Shown here: piece after piece, positions 18,080-26,493 of the stretch
How the letters are laid out: each line of letters begins with the position of its first letter
Position numbering within the stretch: position 1 is the stretch's first letter
From: Acinetobacter chengduensis
Lineage (GTDB): Bacteria; Pseudomonadota; Gammaproteobacteria; Pseudomonadales; Moraxellaceae
Assembly: GCF_003664645.1 (NCBI RefSeq)
Contig: NZ_RCHC01000003.1
Location: forward strand, 124,001 to 188,000
DNA: 64,000 bases
Direction: 5' to 3'
Translations under genes and position numbers: made by a program
Notes under the pieces: model-generated
Told to the model about the DNA's origin: nothing
Database searches by the model: none
Seen by the model: the letters and a program-made list of their open reading frames with translations, nothing else

Positions 18080-18141
18080 TTCTCCAAAAAATCAAGTATT
18101 TCTTTGTACATACAAATAGCATACTCGCATTTTTTGGAGAA
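18080..18141. repeat. Long imperfect palindrome downstream of mfd
   Basis: TTCTCCAAAAAAT (18080-18092) and ATTTTTTGGAGAA (18129-18141) are a perfect 13-base inverted pair. Inside, AGTAT/ATACT and TTTGTA/TACAAA add further pairing, so the 62 bases can form one long hairpin. No U-tract follows on either strand. It lies between the mfd stop (18173) and the HIT gene start (17940). Confidence 0.75.
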
Positions 18142-18172
18142 TATTCATATAAATATTTTCATGTATCTGTGA

Positions 18173-21100
18173 TCAATTCAACTCTTTCAATAGACTGTCT
18201 AGTAAATCGTTTATAAACTGTATTCGCTTCTCATATTCTTCTAACATCACCATCACCTTTAAGCGTTGCCCACCTTCCATACGGAAGAAAGTTGGATGCT
18301 TTTGCATCATTTGAATGATGCTAATCGCCTGTACAGGTGTATCTGGCGAAAATTCGATGTTCCCACCATGTCCACCAATATCAATTTTAGTGATACCTAA
18401 CTGCTCTGCTTTTAGGCGCACTTGATGTACGGCAAATAACTGCTTGACGGGCTGTGGCGGAATACCAAAACGATCAATCAATTCCATACGAATATTATCT
18501 AATTTATCGCGTGAATCTGTATTACTGATGCGCTTATAAAACAGTAAGCGTTGGTGGACATCTCCCAGATATTCATCTGGAATTAACGCGGGCATGTGTA
18601 AAGAAATTTCTGCAGTCAAAGATAACGGTGCATCAAAGTTTGGTGTTTTGCCTTTTTGAATGGCTTTGGTCGCTTTTTCCAACATTTCCATATACAGGCT
18701 ATAACCGATGGCTTGCATCGAGCCACTTTGTTGTTCGCCTAGTAAATCTCCCGCACCACGGATTTCTAAATCTTCCGTGGCCAACATAAAGCCTGCTCCT
18801 AAATTGGCAGCACGGCTAATTGCATCTAAACGCTTCTCTGCATCACCTTTAAGGCCTTTAATGGATGGAACCATTAAATAGGCATACGCTTGATGATGTG
18901 AACGACCCACACGACCACGCAATTGATGTAATTGGGCCAACCCCAGTTTGTCTGCACGTTCAATTAAAATGGTATTGGCATTGGGTACATCAATACCGGT
19001 CTCAATGATGGTTGAACATACCAACACATTATATTCTTTATGATAGAACTGCTGCATGACCTGTTCTAATTCACGTTCACGCATTTGACCATGTGCGACA
19101 GCTACACGTGCTTCGGGTACTAAACAACGAATGGTTTCTGCACAGCGCTCAATCGTATCTACTTCATTATGTAGAAAATACACCTGACCACCACGGAGCA
19201 ATTCACGCAAAATTGCTTCTTTAATCGCATCATCTGTATGCTCTTGTACAAAAGTTTTAACAGCTAAACGTCGCGCTGGTGGCGTGGCAATAATAGATAA
19301 ATCGCGCATACCACTAAATGCCATATTGAGCGTTCTTGGAATAGGTGTAGCAGTCAATGTCAGCATGTCTACATCAGCACGCATTGCTTTAATGCGCTCT
19401 TTATCACGCACACCAAAACGGTGCTCTTCGTCCACAATCATGAGACCCAATTGCTGGAATTGCACATTTTCTTGCAAAATTTTATGTGTCCCAATCACGA
19501 TATCAACTTTGCCTTCAGCCAAATCCTCTATGGTTTTGGTATGCGCTTTAGATGATCCAAATCGTGAAAGGACTTCTATACGTACAGGCCAATCAGCAAA
19601 GCGATCTTTAAACGACTCATAATGTTGTTGTGCGAGCAATGTTGTCGGCACCAACACTGCAACTTGTTTATTGTTTTGCACGGCGACAAAAGCAGCTCGC
19701 ATTGCCACTTCAGTTTTACCAAAGCCAACGTCACCACAGACCAATCGATCCATTGGCTTTGCCAATTGCATATCGTGTAGTGTTGCCTCAATTGCATTGG
19801 CCTGATCGAGTGTTTCTTCATAAGCAAAACCACTGGCAAACTGCATATACATACTGTGATCAAGCTCAAAACCAAACCCTGGCTTCGCTTGGCGACGTGC
19901 TTGAATATGTAATAACTCAGCAGCCACATCATGTATTTGCTCTAATGCTTTACGTTTTGCTTTGCTCCACGTATCAGTTCCAAGCTTATGTAATGGCGCC
20001 AAATCTGGATCGCCACCACTATAACGGCTAATCAAATGCAGATGCGTTACAGGTACATATACTTTGGCTGCATCTGCATAATCTAGCTGTAAAAATTCAT
20101 GATCTTGCTCATCAATACTAAGTGTCACCAGTCCCGCATAACGCCCCACGCCATGATCGATATGTACAACAGGCGCACCCAAGTTAAGTTCAGTTAAACT
20201 GCGAATTAAAAATTCTTCAGAAACTTCTTGCTGGCGTTTACGTCGACGCTGTACCACGCGGTGCTCATAAAGCTGATTCTCTGAAATCACACTGAGCGTA
20301 TTCGTGAGTAACAAACCACGCTCTAAAGGAGCATTGGTAATTGCTACAGCATGCATAGATGCAACAAAATCTTCGAAATCTTCAACAGTTGGAATATTGC
20401 CTAAACTTGGACGTAACGCATCCTTTAATGTTTCACGTCGACCTGCACTTTCTGCTACCAATAAAACAGGATGATTCGCTTCATCAATATATTTTTTAAC
20501 TTCTGTAAAAGGCTTTTCACGTTTTGGATCAACCGCCAAGCGTGGGGGCGCTTCGGCAACAATATTGACTACGCCGGCCTTTTCATCAAAAACGTCTTGT
20601 GAAGCAATCACACGACCAAACCGATTGAGTTGCTCAAATACTTGGTTAGGCGATAAGAACAAATGCTCAGGCGCTAAAATTGGTTGATCTACATTATGTC
20701 GGCGGTCTTTATAACGACGTTGTACTTCAGTCCAAAATTGGATTAAACCATCATCCAAATGCGAATCTGTAATGACAATGCCATTCTGAGGTAAGTACGA
20801 TGTTAGGCAAGATTGAGTCTGAATGGCTTCCGCACTAAAAAATAACGGAAAATAAAACTCAAGCCCTGGCGAGGCAATACCATCCAATACATCCTGATAA
20901 ATTGGATTCTTTTTAGGATTGGCTGTTGGAAATTGTTCTGCATAACGATCACGAAATACGGCGCGACCTTCTTTTAATGGAAATTCTTTTGCAGGAAGTA
21001 CGGTAAAGTTTTTTAAAGTTTCTGTAGTGCGCTGAGTTTCTGGATCAAAGAATTTGAGTGTGTCGATCTCATCATCAAACAAATCAATCCGAATCGGTGA

Positions 21101-21631
21101 AGTTTGCCCAGACGCATAAATATCCATAATACTGCCACGAACAGCGAATTCACCATGATCATAAACCGTATCAACCAAGTGATAGCCTGCTTGGACTAAA
21201 CGTGTTTTTTGTTTTTCTAAGTCAAATTTTTGACCCACTTGAATATCAAAGTGTTCGCCTAATACCCAAGAACTCGGTGCAACACGCTGTGCCAGTGTAG
21301 ATGCTGAAATTAACAGCACACCTGAATTTGGCATATTAGATAATATTGCTAAACGCTCAGAGACAATATCTTGATGTGGCGATAAGCGATCATAAGGAAG
21401 AATTTCCCAATCTGGGAAGATGGTTGGTTTTATGCCATAAAACTCAAGCTCACTTTCCAACTGCCCCAAATGCTGATTATTACGCGCAACAATAATGAAC
21501 AGCTGTTGATGCTGTTGTGCGATTTCTTTAAAAAGCAGACCCGTCGCTGAGCCTTGCAAATTGCCAATCCAGCGCTTTTCGCCTGCTTTGAGCTGTTTTA
21601 AATTGAGTTGAATAATTTCTTGTTGGAACAT
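18173..21631 (-). CDS. mfd: Transcription-repair coupling factor Mfd
   Basis: A full-length Mfd of 1152 residues. The N-terminal UvrB-like part has the block FPDWEILPYDRLSPHQDIVSERL. The RNA-polymerase interaction domain (around 470-545) has GAPVVHIDHGVGRYAGL. The RecG-like translocase has Walker A GDVGFGKTEVA, the DEEH box in MIVDEEHRFG, TATPIPRTL and the LRGRVGRS motif. The C-terminal TRCF domain closes the protein. Mfd pushes stalled RNA polymerase off lesions and brings in UvrA. It stands alone on the minus strand. Confidence 0.98.
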   Translation of the reverse strand: MFQQEIIQLNLKQLKAGEKRWIGNLQGSATGLLFKEIAQQHQQLFIIVARNNQHLGQLESELEFYGIKPTIFPDWEILPYDRLSPHQDIVSERLAILSNMPNSGVLLISASTLAQRVAPSSWVLGEHFDIQVGQKFDLEKQKTRLVQAGYHLVDTVYDHGEFAVRGSIMDIYASGQTSPIRIDLFDDEIDTLKFFDPETQRTTETLKNFTVLPAKEFPLKEGRAVFRDRYAEQFPTANPKKNPIYQDVLDGIASPGLEFYFPLFFSAEAIQTQSCLTSYLPQNGIVITDSHLDDGLIQFWTEVQRRYKDRRHNVDQPILAPEHLFLSPNQVFEQLNRFGRVIASQDVFDEKAGVVNIVAEAPPRLAVDPKREKPFTEVKKYIDEANHPVLLVAESAGRRETLKDALRPSLGNIPTVEDFEDFVASMHAVAITNAPLERGLLLTNTLSVISENQLYEHRVVQRRRKRQQEVSEEFLIRSLTELNLGAPVVHIDHGVGRYAGLVTLSIDEQDHEFLQLDYADAAKVYVPVTHLHLISRYSGGDPDLAPLHKLGTDTWSKAKRKALEQIHDVAAELLHIQARRQAKPGFGFELDHSMYMQFASGFAYEETLDQANAIEATLHDMQLAKPMDRLVCGDVGFGKTEVAMRAAFVAVQNNKQVAVLVPTTLLAQQHYESFKDRFADWPVRIEVLSRFGSSKAHTKTIEDLAEGKVDIVIGTHKILQENVQFQQLGLMIVDEEHRFGVRDKERIKAMRADVDMLTLTATPIPRTLNMAFSGMRDLSIIATPPARRLAVKTFVQEHTDDAIKEAILRELLRGGQVYFLHNEVDTIERCAETIRCLVPEARVAVAHGQMRERELEQVMQQFYHKEYNVLVCSTIIETGIDVPNANTILIERADKLGLAQLHQLRGRVGRSHHQAYAYLMVPSIKGLKGDAEKRLDAISRAANLGAGFMLATEDLEIRGAGDLLGEQQSGSMQAIGYSLYMEMLEKATKAIQKGKTPNFDAPLSLTAEISLHMPALIPDEYLGDVHQRLLFYKRISNTDSRDKLDNIRMELIDRFGIPPQPVKQLFAVHQVRLKAEQLGITKIDIGGHGGNIEFSPDTPVQAISIIQMMQKHPTFFRMEGGQRLKVMVMLEEYEKRIQFINDLLDSLLKELN

Positions 21632-21750
21632 GTATATAGCTTTAGCGTCTAAACAACATAGCAGTTATTTTAACACGATGCATTTCAACATAATGTGTTT
21701 TATCGCATTGCTTTACATGCCTTTACAACTGAATGCGAACTCACGTTGCC

Positions 21751-22122
21751 TTAGCGCCCTTTTTTCTTATGTTCACGTAAAAAGTTGCGATAGTATTCGC
21801 TGAGTACCTGTATTAACTGCTTAAAATCTTGCAAGTTTTCAGCTGTATTTCCCAGCTCAATATTAAAGTTCTGACGGGCTATTTCTAAATCAATTTTTTC
21901 ATTAATAATCATGCCTGCATTATAAACTGCACCCAAATCATTAAATGAACTCACGCGACGATTAGAAAAGTAATTCAATCTTGCCGATAGCATGTCATTC
22001 AGTACCACACCTGCAACAATATATCCCTGTATTTCGTCATATTGTATTTGATGCTGTTCTTTAAAAAGTTGTTCTGCGCTGGGCTCAGAATTTTTAAACA
22101 ATGAAGTGAGTTTATTGAACAT
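21751..22122 (-). CDS. Hypothetical protein, alpha-helical, 123 aa
   Basis: I do not recognise this gene. The 123-residue product is mostly helical with charged ends (MFNKLTSLFKNSEPSAEQLF; REHKKKGR), and a central block VAGVVLNDMLSARLNYFSNRRVSSFNDLGAVYNAGMIINEKI. No signal peptide, membrane helix or metal motif is seen. It lies 119 bases upstream of mfd on the same strand and might be cotranscribed with it. Codon use looks ordinary. It is probably a real lineage-specific gene. Confidence 0.6.
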   Translation of the reverse strand: MFNKLTSLFKNSEPSAEQLFKEQHQIQYDEIQGYIVAGVVLNDMLSARLNYFSNRRVSSFNDLGAVYNAGMIINEKIDLEIARQNFNIELGNTAENLQDFKQLIQVLSEYYRNFLREHKKKGR

Positions 22123-22300
22123 ATCGGTGTGTCCATGAGTGACATTTTGAATATTCTAAAATGTTTTATGCATGACAGTGGCCTTATGCTGACAAATTAT
22201 TTAGCAAAAGCATAGAAATCAACCGTGCCATTAAGCACACCCATGCTTCATTCAAGTTTCTTTCGCTTAAAAATTCGGACGCTTAAAAATTAGAATGTAA

Positions 22301-22339
22301 AAGCCACCACTTCTCTATACATATTAAAGTGGTGGCTTA
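22301..22339. terminator. Terminator of aspA
   Basis: AAGCCACCACTT (22301-22312) pairs with AAGTGGTGGCTT (about 22327-22338) around a 14-base loop. On the minus strand the aspA transcript enters it about 75 bases after the stop, and a short TTTT follows. The rest of the gap 22123-22414 holds a small direct repeat CGCTTAAAAATT (22265-22276 and 22280-22291) and nothing else clear. Confidence 0.7.
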
Positions 22340-22414
22340 GTCAATGAAAATAGCTAAAGCAGTGCAATATCTTTTCTATCAGACGATGTTTCTATTACAA
22401 ACTATATAGATGTC

Positions 22415-23863
22415 TTAAGACACGGCAGCCAACTCTGTCAGTCCAGATTCTACTTCTGAGACTAGATTGTTAAATGCAAAAATTTCATCAAGCTGTGCTT
22501 GGCTCAATAAATTCTGCTCAAGTACCACTTGTTGAATGGTTTTATTCTCTGCTATACATTGCTTGCCAATTTCATCACACTTGGCATGACCTAAAATGGG
22601 GTCTAACAAAGTAACAATACCAACGCTACGCATCACTGCGTCATAGCAAGCCTGCTCATTGGCTTGAATGCCTTGAATACATTTCTGATCTAGGGTTTCA
22701 ATTGCACGGCATAACAAATCAATCGACTCATTCATAGATACCGCAATCACTGGCTCCATGACATTTAACTGTAACTGCCCCGCTTCGGCCGCCATAGTAA
22801 CAGCCAAATCATTGCCAATGACTTTAAAAGCTATTTGATTTACGACTTCTGGAATCACTGGATTGATCTTGGCTGGCATAATCGACGAGCCCGCTTGTAG
22901 CTCAGGTAAGCGAATTTCTGCAAGTCCCGTACGCGGGCCAGAACTGAGTAGACGTAAATCATTACAAATTTTTGAAAGCTTGACCGCCAATCGCTTGAGT
23001 GTACTCGACAATATAATAAATACACCGCAGTCGCTCGTTGCTTCTACATAGTCTTCGGCGCCGACCAAAGGTAAACCCGTGATCTGTTTAAGTGCCTGCA
23101 CTGTTTCACGTGCATACCCCTTGGGCGTATTCACCCCCGTACCAATGGCAGTTGCACCTAAGTTGATTTCTAACAATAACTGACGAGTATTATCAATTAA
23201 CTTTAGATCCTCTTTTAATAAAGTCGCAAAAGCTCGGAACTCTTGACCTAAGGTCATGGGCACAGCATCTTGCAATTGTGTACGTCCCATTTTCACCACA
23301 TATTGGAACTCGATGGCTTTGGCTTGAATGCTGGCAACAATTTTATGTATCGCTACCAACAATTGCTCTAGATGATAAAACACCGCCAATCGTAATGCTG
23401 TTGGGTATACATCATTGGTTGATTGCGATTTATTCACATGGTCATTAGGGTGAATATGTGTGTATTCACCTTTATTAAAGCCCATTTTTTCCAAAGCAAT
23501 ATTCGCAATCACTTCATTGCAATTCATATTGATTGACGTCCCTGCACCCCCTTGATACACATCTAAAGGAAATGATGTGCTCCACTGAGCAGGTTGTTCA
23601 ATCAATTGGTCACATGCAAATTGAATCGCTTCACTCACATCTTGACTCATTTTAGAAAATTTAAAATTCGTTTGTGCCGATGCTTTTTTAACTTGTGCCA
23701 ATGCGCGAATAAAAGGGAGATTTTCACCGACTTTAGTGGAAGATATTTGGAAGTTTTCCAAGGCTCTTAACGTATGAATGCCATAGTAGCTTTCTGCTGG
23801 AACTTCTTTTTGCCCCAACAAATCATGCTCTATTCTTGTTTTAACCAACTGAACCATTGCCAC
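22415..23863 (-). CDS. aspA: Aspartate ammonia-lyase
   Basis: A fumarase/aspartase-superfamily enzyme of about 482 residues. The catalytic loop signature GSSIMPAKINPVIPEVVNQ is complete. The other boxes, DVYPTALRLAVF, MGRTQLQDAVPMTLGQEF and the N-terminal EHDLLGQKEVPAESYYGIHTLRALENF, match aspartase rather than fumarase. It deaminates aspartate to fumarate plus ammonia and feeds the TCA cycle. The start may be GTG at 23863 or ATG at 23857 (MVQLVKTRIEHD). It is monocistronic, with a terminator and a long divergent gap to putP. Confidence 0.94.
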   Translation of the reverse strand: MAMVQLVKTRIEHDLLGQKEVPAESYYGIHTLRALENFQISSTKVGENLPFIRALAQVKKASAQTNFKFSKMSQDVSEAIQFACDQLIEQPAQWSTSFPLDVYQGGAGTSINMNCNEVIANIALEKMGFNKGEYTHIHPNDHVNKSQSTNDVYPTALRLAVFYHLEQLLVAIHKIVASIQAKAIEFQYVVKMGRTQLQDAVPMTLGQEFRAFATLLKEDLKLIDNTRQLLLEINLGATAIGTGVNTPKGYARETVQALKQITGLPLVGAEDYVEATSDCGVFIILSSTLKRLAVKLSKICNDLRLLSSGPRTGLAEIRLPELQAGSSIMPAKINPVIPEVVNQIAFKVIGNDLAVTMAAEAGQLQLNVMEPVIAVSMNESIDLLCRAIETLDQKCIQGIQANEQACYDAVMRSVGIVTLLDPILGHAKCDEIGKQCIAENKTIQQVVLEQNLLSQAQLDEIFAFNNLVSEVESGLTELAAVS

Positions 23864-24315
23864 AGTAAATACTCTTCATGAAATGCACTAAAAGTGTGCA
23901 ACACCAATACTATAAGGACTGCTTTTACGCTCCACAGATGTTTTACTTCATTATGAAACATAAGATTACAACTGTTGAGTCTAAGTAATAATCGTAAAGT
24001 TGCGTAAGCTCATCTCATCTATATAAATATTTTTATAATGATTTTCAGTTAGATAGAATTTTGATAAAAATAAGACTCACAAAGATGTGTAGATTTACAT
24101 CAGAAATAACGCTACTCACCCAAAAATGTAAATTCTTCACCTTTTGTCACTATGTAACCAAAATTACAATGAGTTTCACAAAGCGATAATAATTCTCACC
24201 GAAATGTAACAGAGCGTAAATTTTAAACTGTGCTTGAATCAGCACCTCGGTGAAATCGAGCAAAAATTCATCTTAGGAAAGATGGTTAATTGAACAGACA
24301 AAGGATGGCATAGCT
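23864..24315. other. 452-base divergent intergenic region, aspA / putP
   Basis: This AT-rich gap holds both promoters. Visible structure: ATGTAA(A/C) at 24126, 24152 and 24204 (steps of 26 and 52 bases), and the inverted TTTACAT at 24094-24100. No ORF with coding character is seen. These motifs may be operator sites for regulation of putP; this is inference from repetition alone. Confidence 0.4.
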
Positions 24316-25830
24316 ATGAGCCAACTAAATCCTACGCTAATCACGTTTATATTTTATATTGTGGCAATGATTGGCATTGGATTGTACGCCTACAAGGCTA
24401 CAACCAACTTTGACGATTACATTTTGGGCGGACGAAGCCTAGGTAGTGTCGTTACCGCACTTTCTGCTGGTGCCTCAGATATGAGTGGCTGGCTACTCAT
24501 GGGTTTACCTGGTGCAATTTACTTATCTGGCTTGTCCGAGGCATGGATTGCGATCGGTCTGATTATTGGTGCTTGGCTAAACTGGCTCTTGGTTGCAGGT
24601 CGACTCCGTGTACACACCGAAGTTCAGCATAATGCACTCACCTTACCCGACTATTTTACCAGCCGTTTTGGCGACTCCAAAAAAATACTACGTATTATTT
24701 CAGCAGTAGTTATTTTAATCTTTTTCGCGATTTACTGTGCTTCGGGCATGGTCGCTGGCGCACGTTTATTTGAAAGTTTATTTGGCTGGAACTACACCAC
24801 TGCCCTTTGGATTGGTGCTGTGGCAACCATCAGCTACGTCTGTATTGGTGGCTTTCTTGCCATCAGTTGGACCGATACCTTCCAAGCAGGCTTAATGATT
24901 TTTGCATTACTGCTTGCACCAATTATGACTTACATTGCAATTGGCGATAATGCAGCGCATGTCGGTGCAATTGTAGAATCTGTACGTCCACATGCAAATA
25001 ATTTGATCTCAGATTTGAGCACTGTTGCTATTTTATCTTCTATGGCATGGGGCTTAGGCTACTTTGGTCAACCCCACATTTTAGTCCGCTTTATGGCAGC
25101 AGACTCAGTAAAATCCATTCCTGTTGCACGTCGTATTGGTATGACGTGGATGATTCTTTGTCTTGGAGGTGCGGTAGCGGTAGGTTATATCGGTATTGCG
25201 TACTTCCATGCTAATCCAGCACTGTCTGCTTCGGTGACTGCAAACCCTGAAACTATTTTCATGGAATTAACCAAAATCTTGTTTAATCCTTGGGTTGCAG
25301 GTGTAATTTTGGCAGCAATCTTAGCTGCTGTGATGAGTACCTTAAGTTGCCAACTTTTAGTGTGTTCAAGCACGCTAACAGAAGATATTTATAAAGCTTT
25401 CATCCGTAAAAATGCTTCTCAAAATGAATTGGTTTGGGTTGGGCGTTTGATGGTGATTGCCATCGCAATCCTTGCAATTGTGCTTGCGCTCAACCCTCAC
25501 AGTAAAGTTTTGGGCTTAGTGGCTTATGCTTGGGCAGGTTTTGGTGCGGCTTTTGGTCCACTCATTATTTTGTCTTTGTTCTGGCGACGTATGACATTAA
25601 ACGGTGCAATTGCGGGTATGGTTGTTGGCGCTGTAACAGTGATTGTGTGGAAAAACACCATGGCCGCGACTGGTATTTATGAAATTATTCCAGGATTTAT
25701 TTTCTCAGCTATCAGTATCATCGTGTTTAGTTTACTCAGTAAGGCGCCATCGAAAGACGTTACTGCTCGTTTCGATCAAGCCAACGATTTGTATGAAAAA
25801 GAAATGCAAGAGATGAAAGCTGGAAAGTAA
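24316..25830 (+). CDS. putP: Sodium/proline symporter PutP
   Basis: A 504-residue SSS-family transporter with about 13 membrane helices. The start LITFIFYIVAMIGIGLYAYKAT and the segment LSAGASDMSGWLLMGLPGAIYLSG (about residues 50-74) are the Na+/substrate-binding region of PutP. The family boxes GYFGQPHILVRFMA and LAAVMSTLSCQLLVCSSTLTEDIYKAF are also present. It imports proline with Na+, for use by PutA encoded 660 bases downstream. A good ribosome-binding site (AAGGATGG) precedes the ATG. A strong terminator follows. Confidence 0.96.
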   Translation: MSQLNPTLITFIFYIVAMIGIGLYAYKATTNFDDYILGGRSLGSVVTALSAGASDMSGWLLMGLPGAIYLSGLSEAWIAIGLIIGAWLNWLLVAGRLRVHTEVQHNALTLPDYFTSRFGDSKKILRIISAVVILIFFAIYCASGMVAGARLFESLFGWNYTTALWIGAVATISYVCIGGFLAISWTDTFQAGLMIFALLLAPIMTYIAIGDNAAHVGAIVESVRPHANNLISDLSTVAILSSMAWGLGYFGQPHILVRFMAADSVKSIPVARRIGMTWMILCLGGAVAVGYIGIAYFHANPALSASVTANPETIFMELTKILFNPWVAGVILAAILAAVMSTLSCQLLVCSSTLTEDIYKAFIRKNASQNELVWVGRLMVIAIAILAIVLALNPHSKVLGLVAYAWAGFGAAFGPLIILSLFWRRMTLNGAIAGMVVGAVTVIVWKNTMAATGIYEIIPGFIFSAISIIVFSLLSKAPSKDVTARFDQANDLYEKEMQEMKAGK

Positions 25831-25848
25831 ATATTCATACAAAATTTA

Positions 25849-25868
25849 GGGGCCTCGGCCCCTTTTTT
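25849..25868 (+). terminator. Terminator of putP
   Basis: GGGGCC/GGCCCC with a TC-centred loop is followed by TTTTTT, 18 bases after the putP stop. Confidence 0.88.
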
Positions 25869-25888
25869 GTTCACTGTAAATTATGAAG

Positions 25889-26383
25889 TTAAGATTTTTT
25901 AACAGGTTGTTTTATACTAATTTGGCTGGTTTCTTTAATTACTTCCATCACAGGATAGCTTCTGGTTTCTTTAATCCCCGGAAGTTGCCAAAGCACCTGC
26001 CCTGATATTTTTCTAAATTCTTCCATATTGGCACAGCGAATTTTTACCACAAAATCGAATCCACCACTGATCATGTGACATTCAACAATTTCTGGATAAT
26101 CAATCACAGCATCGGAGAATTCTTCTAGCACATTGGGTGTAGTCTTATCTAATAAAATTTCTACAAAAACCACAAAGCTCTTGTTGAGCATATCTGAATT
26201 GAGCTTTGCTTCATAACCTAAGATATAACCATCTTTGGTGAGCTTTTGTACACGCGCCAAAGCCGCCGTAGGTGAAAGATTCACTGCTTCAGCCAGCTTA
26301 ATATTTGAAATTCGACCATCTTTTTGCAGAATATCCAATATCCTGATATCTGTGCGGTCTAATAGCATAATTGGGTTTGTCAT
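25889..26383 (-). CDS. putR: Lrp/AsnC-family regulator, probable PutR
   Basis: A 164-residue Lrp-type protein: helix-turn-helix at about residues 10-60 (LDRTDIRILDILQKDGRISNIKLAEAVNLSPTAALARVQKL) and the RAM effector domain to about 155 (FVVFVEILLDK, ECHMISGGFDFVVKI). It lies between putP and putA and is divergent from putA. Such genes in Agrobacterium and relatives encode PutR, which activates putA in response to proline. Here PutA lacks its own DNA-binding domain, which fits this role. The symbol is by context, not proof. Confidence 0.82.
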   Translation of the reverse strand: MTNPIMLLDRTDIRILDILQKDGRISNIKLAEAVNLSPTAALARVQKLTKDGYILGYEAKLNSDMLNKSFVVFVEILLDKTTPNVLEEFSDAVIDYPEIVECHMISGGFDFVVKIRCANMEEFRKISGQVLWQLPGIKETRSYPVMEVIKETSQISIKQPVKKS

Positions 26384-26426
26384 CTGAATTTTTCCCTAAA
26401 AATGACACCAAATATAGTGAGTTGTG

Positions 26427-26440
26427 CAGCATATTTTCTG
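26427..26440. promoter_or_regulatory. Possible Lrp-family site between putR and putA
   Basis: CAGCATATTTTCTG has the near-palindromic CAG...CTG ends and AT core of the Lrp consensus (YAG-HAWATTWTD-CTR), one base shorter in the centre. It lies in the 109-base gap between the divergent putR and putA. One of several possible sites; weak evidence. Confidence 0.3.
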
Positions 26441-26493
26441 TGATCATAAATTAAATCCAGTTCAATACTCAATTTAATTTTCTATGTCACAGG

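Noticed and set aside
19284..19622. Long open frames (112-133 codons) opposite mfd
   Set aside because: They are antisense shadows of a strongly conserved gene; composition mirrors mfd codon structure, and no ribosome-binding sites are seen.
24185..24200. Fur-box-like GATAATAATTCTC before putP
   Set aside because: Only one half resembles GATAAT; there is no symmetric second half, and proline uptake has no expected iron control.
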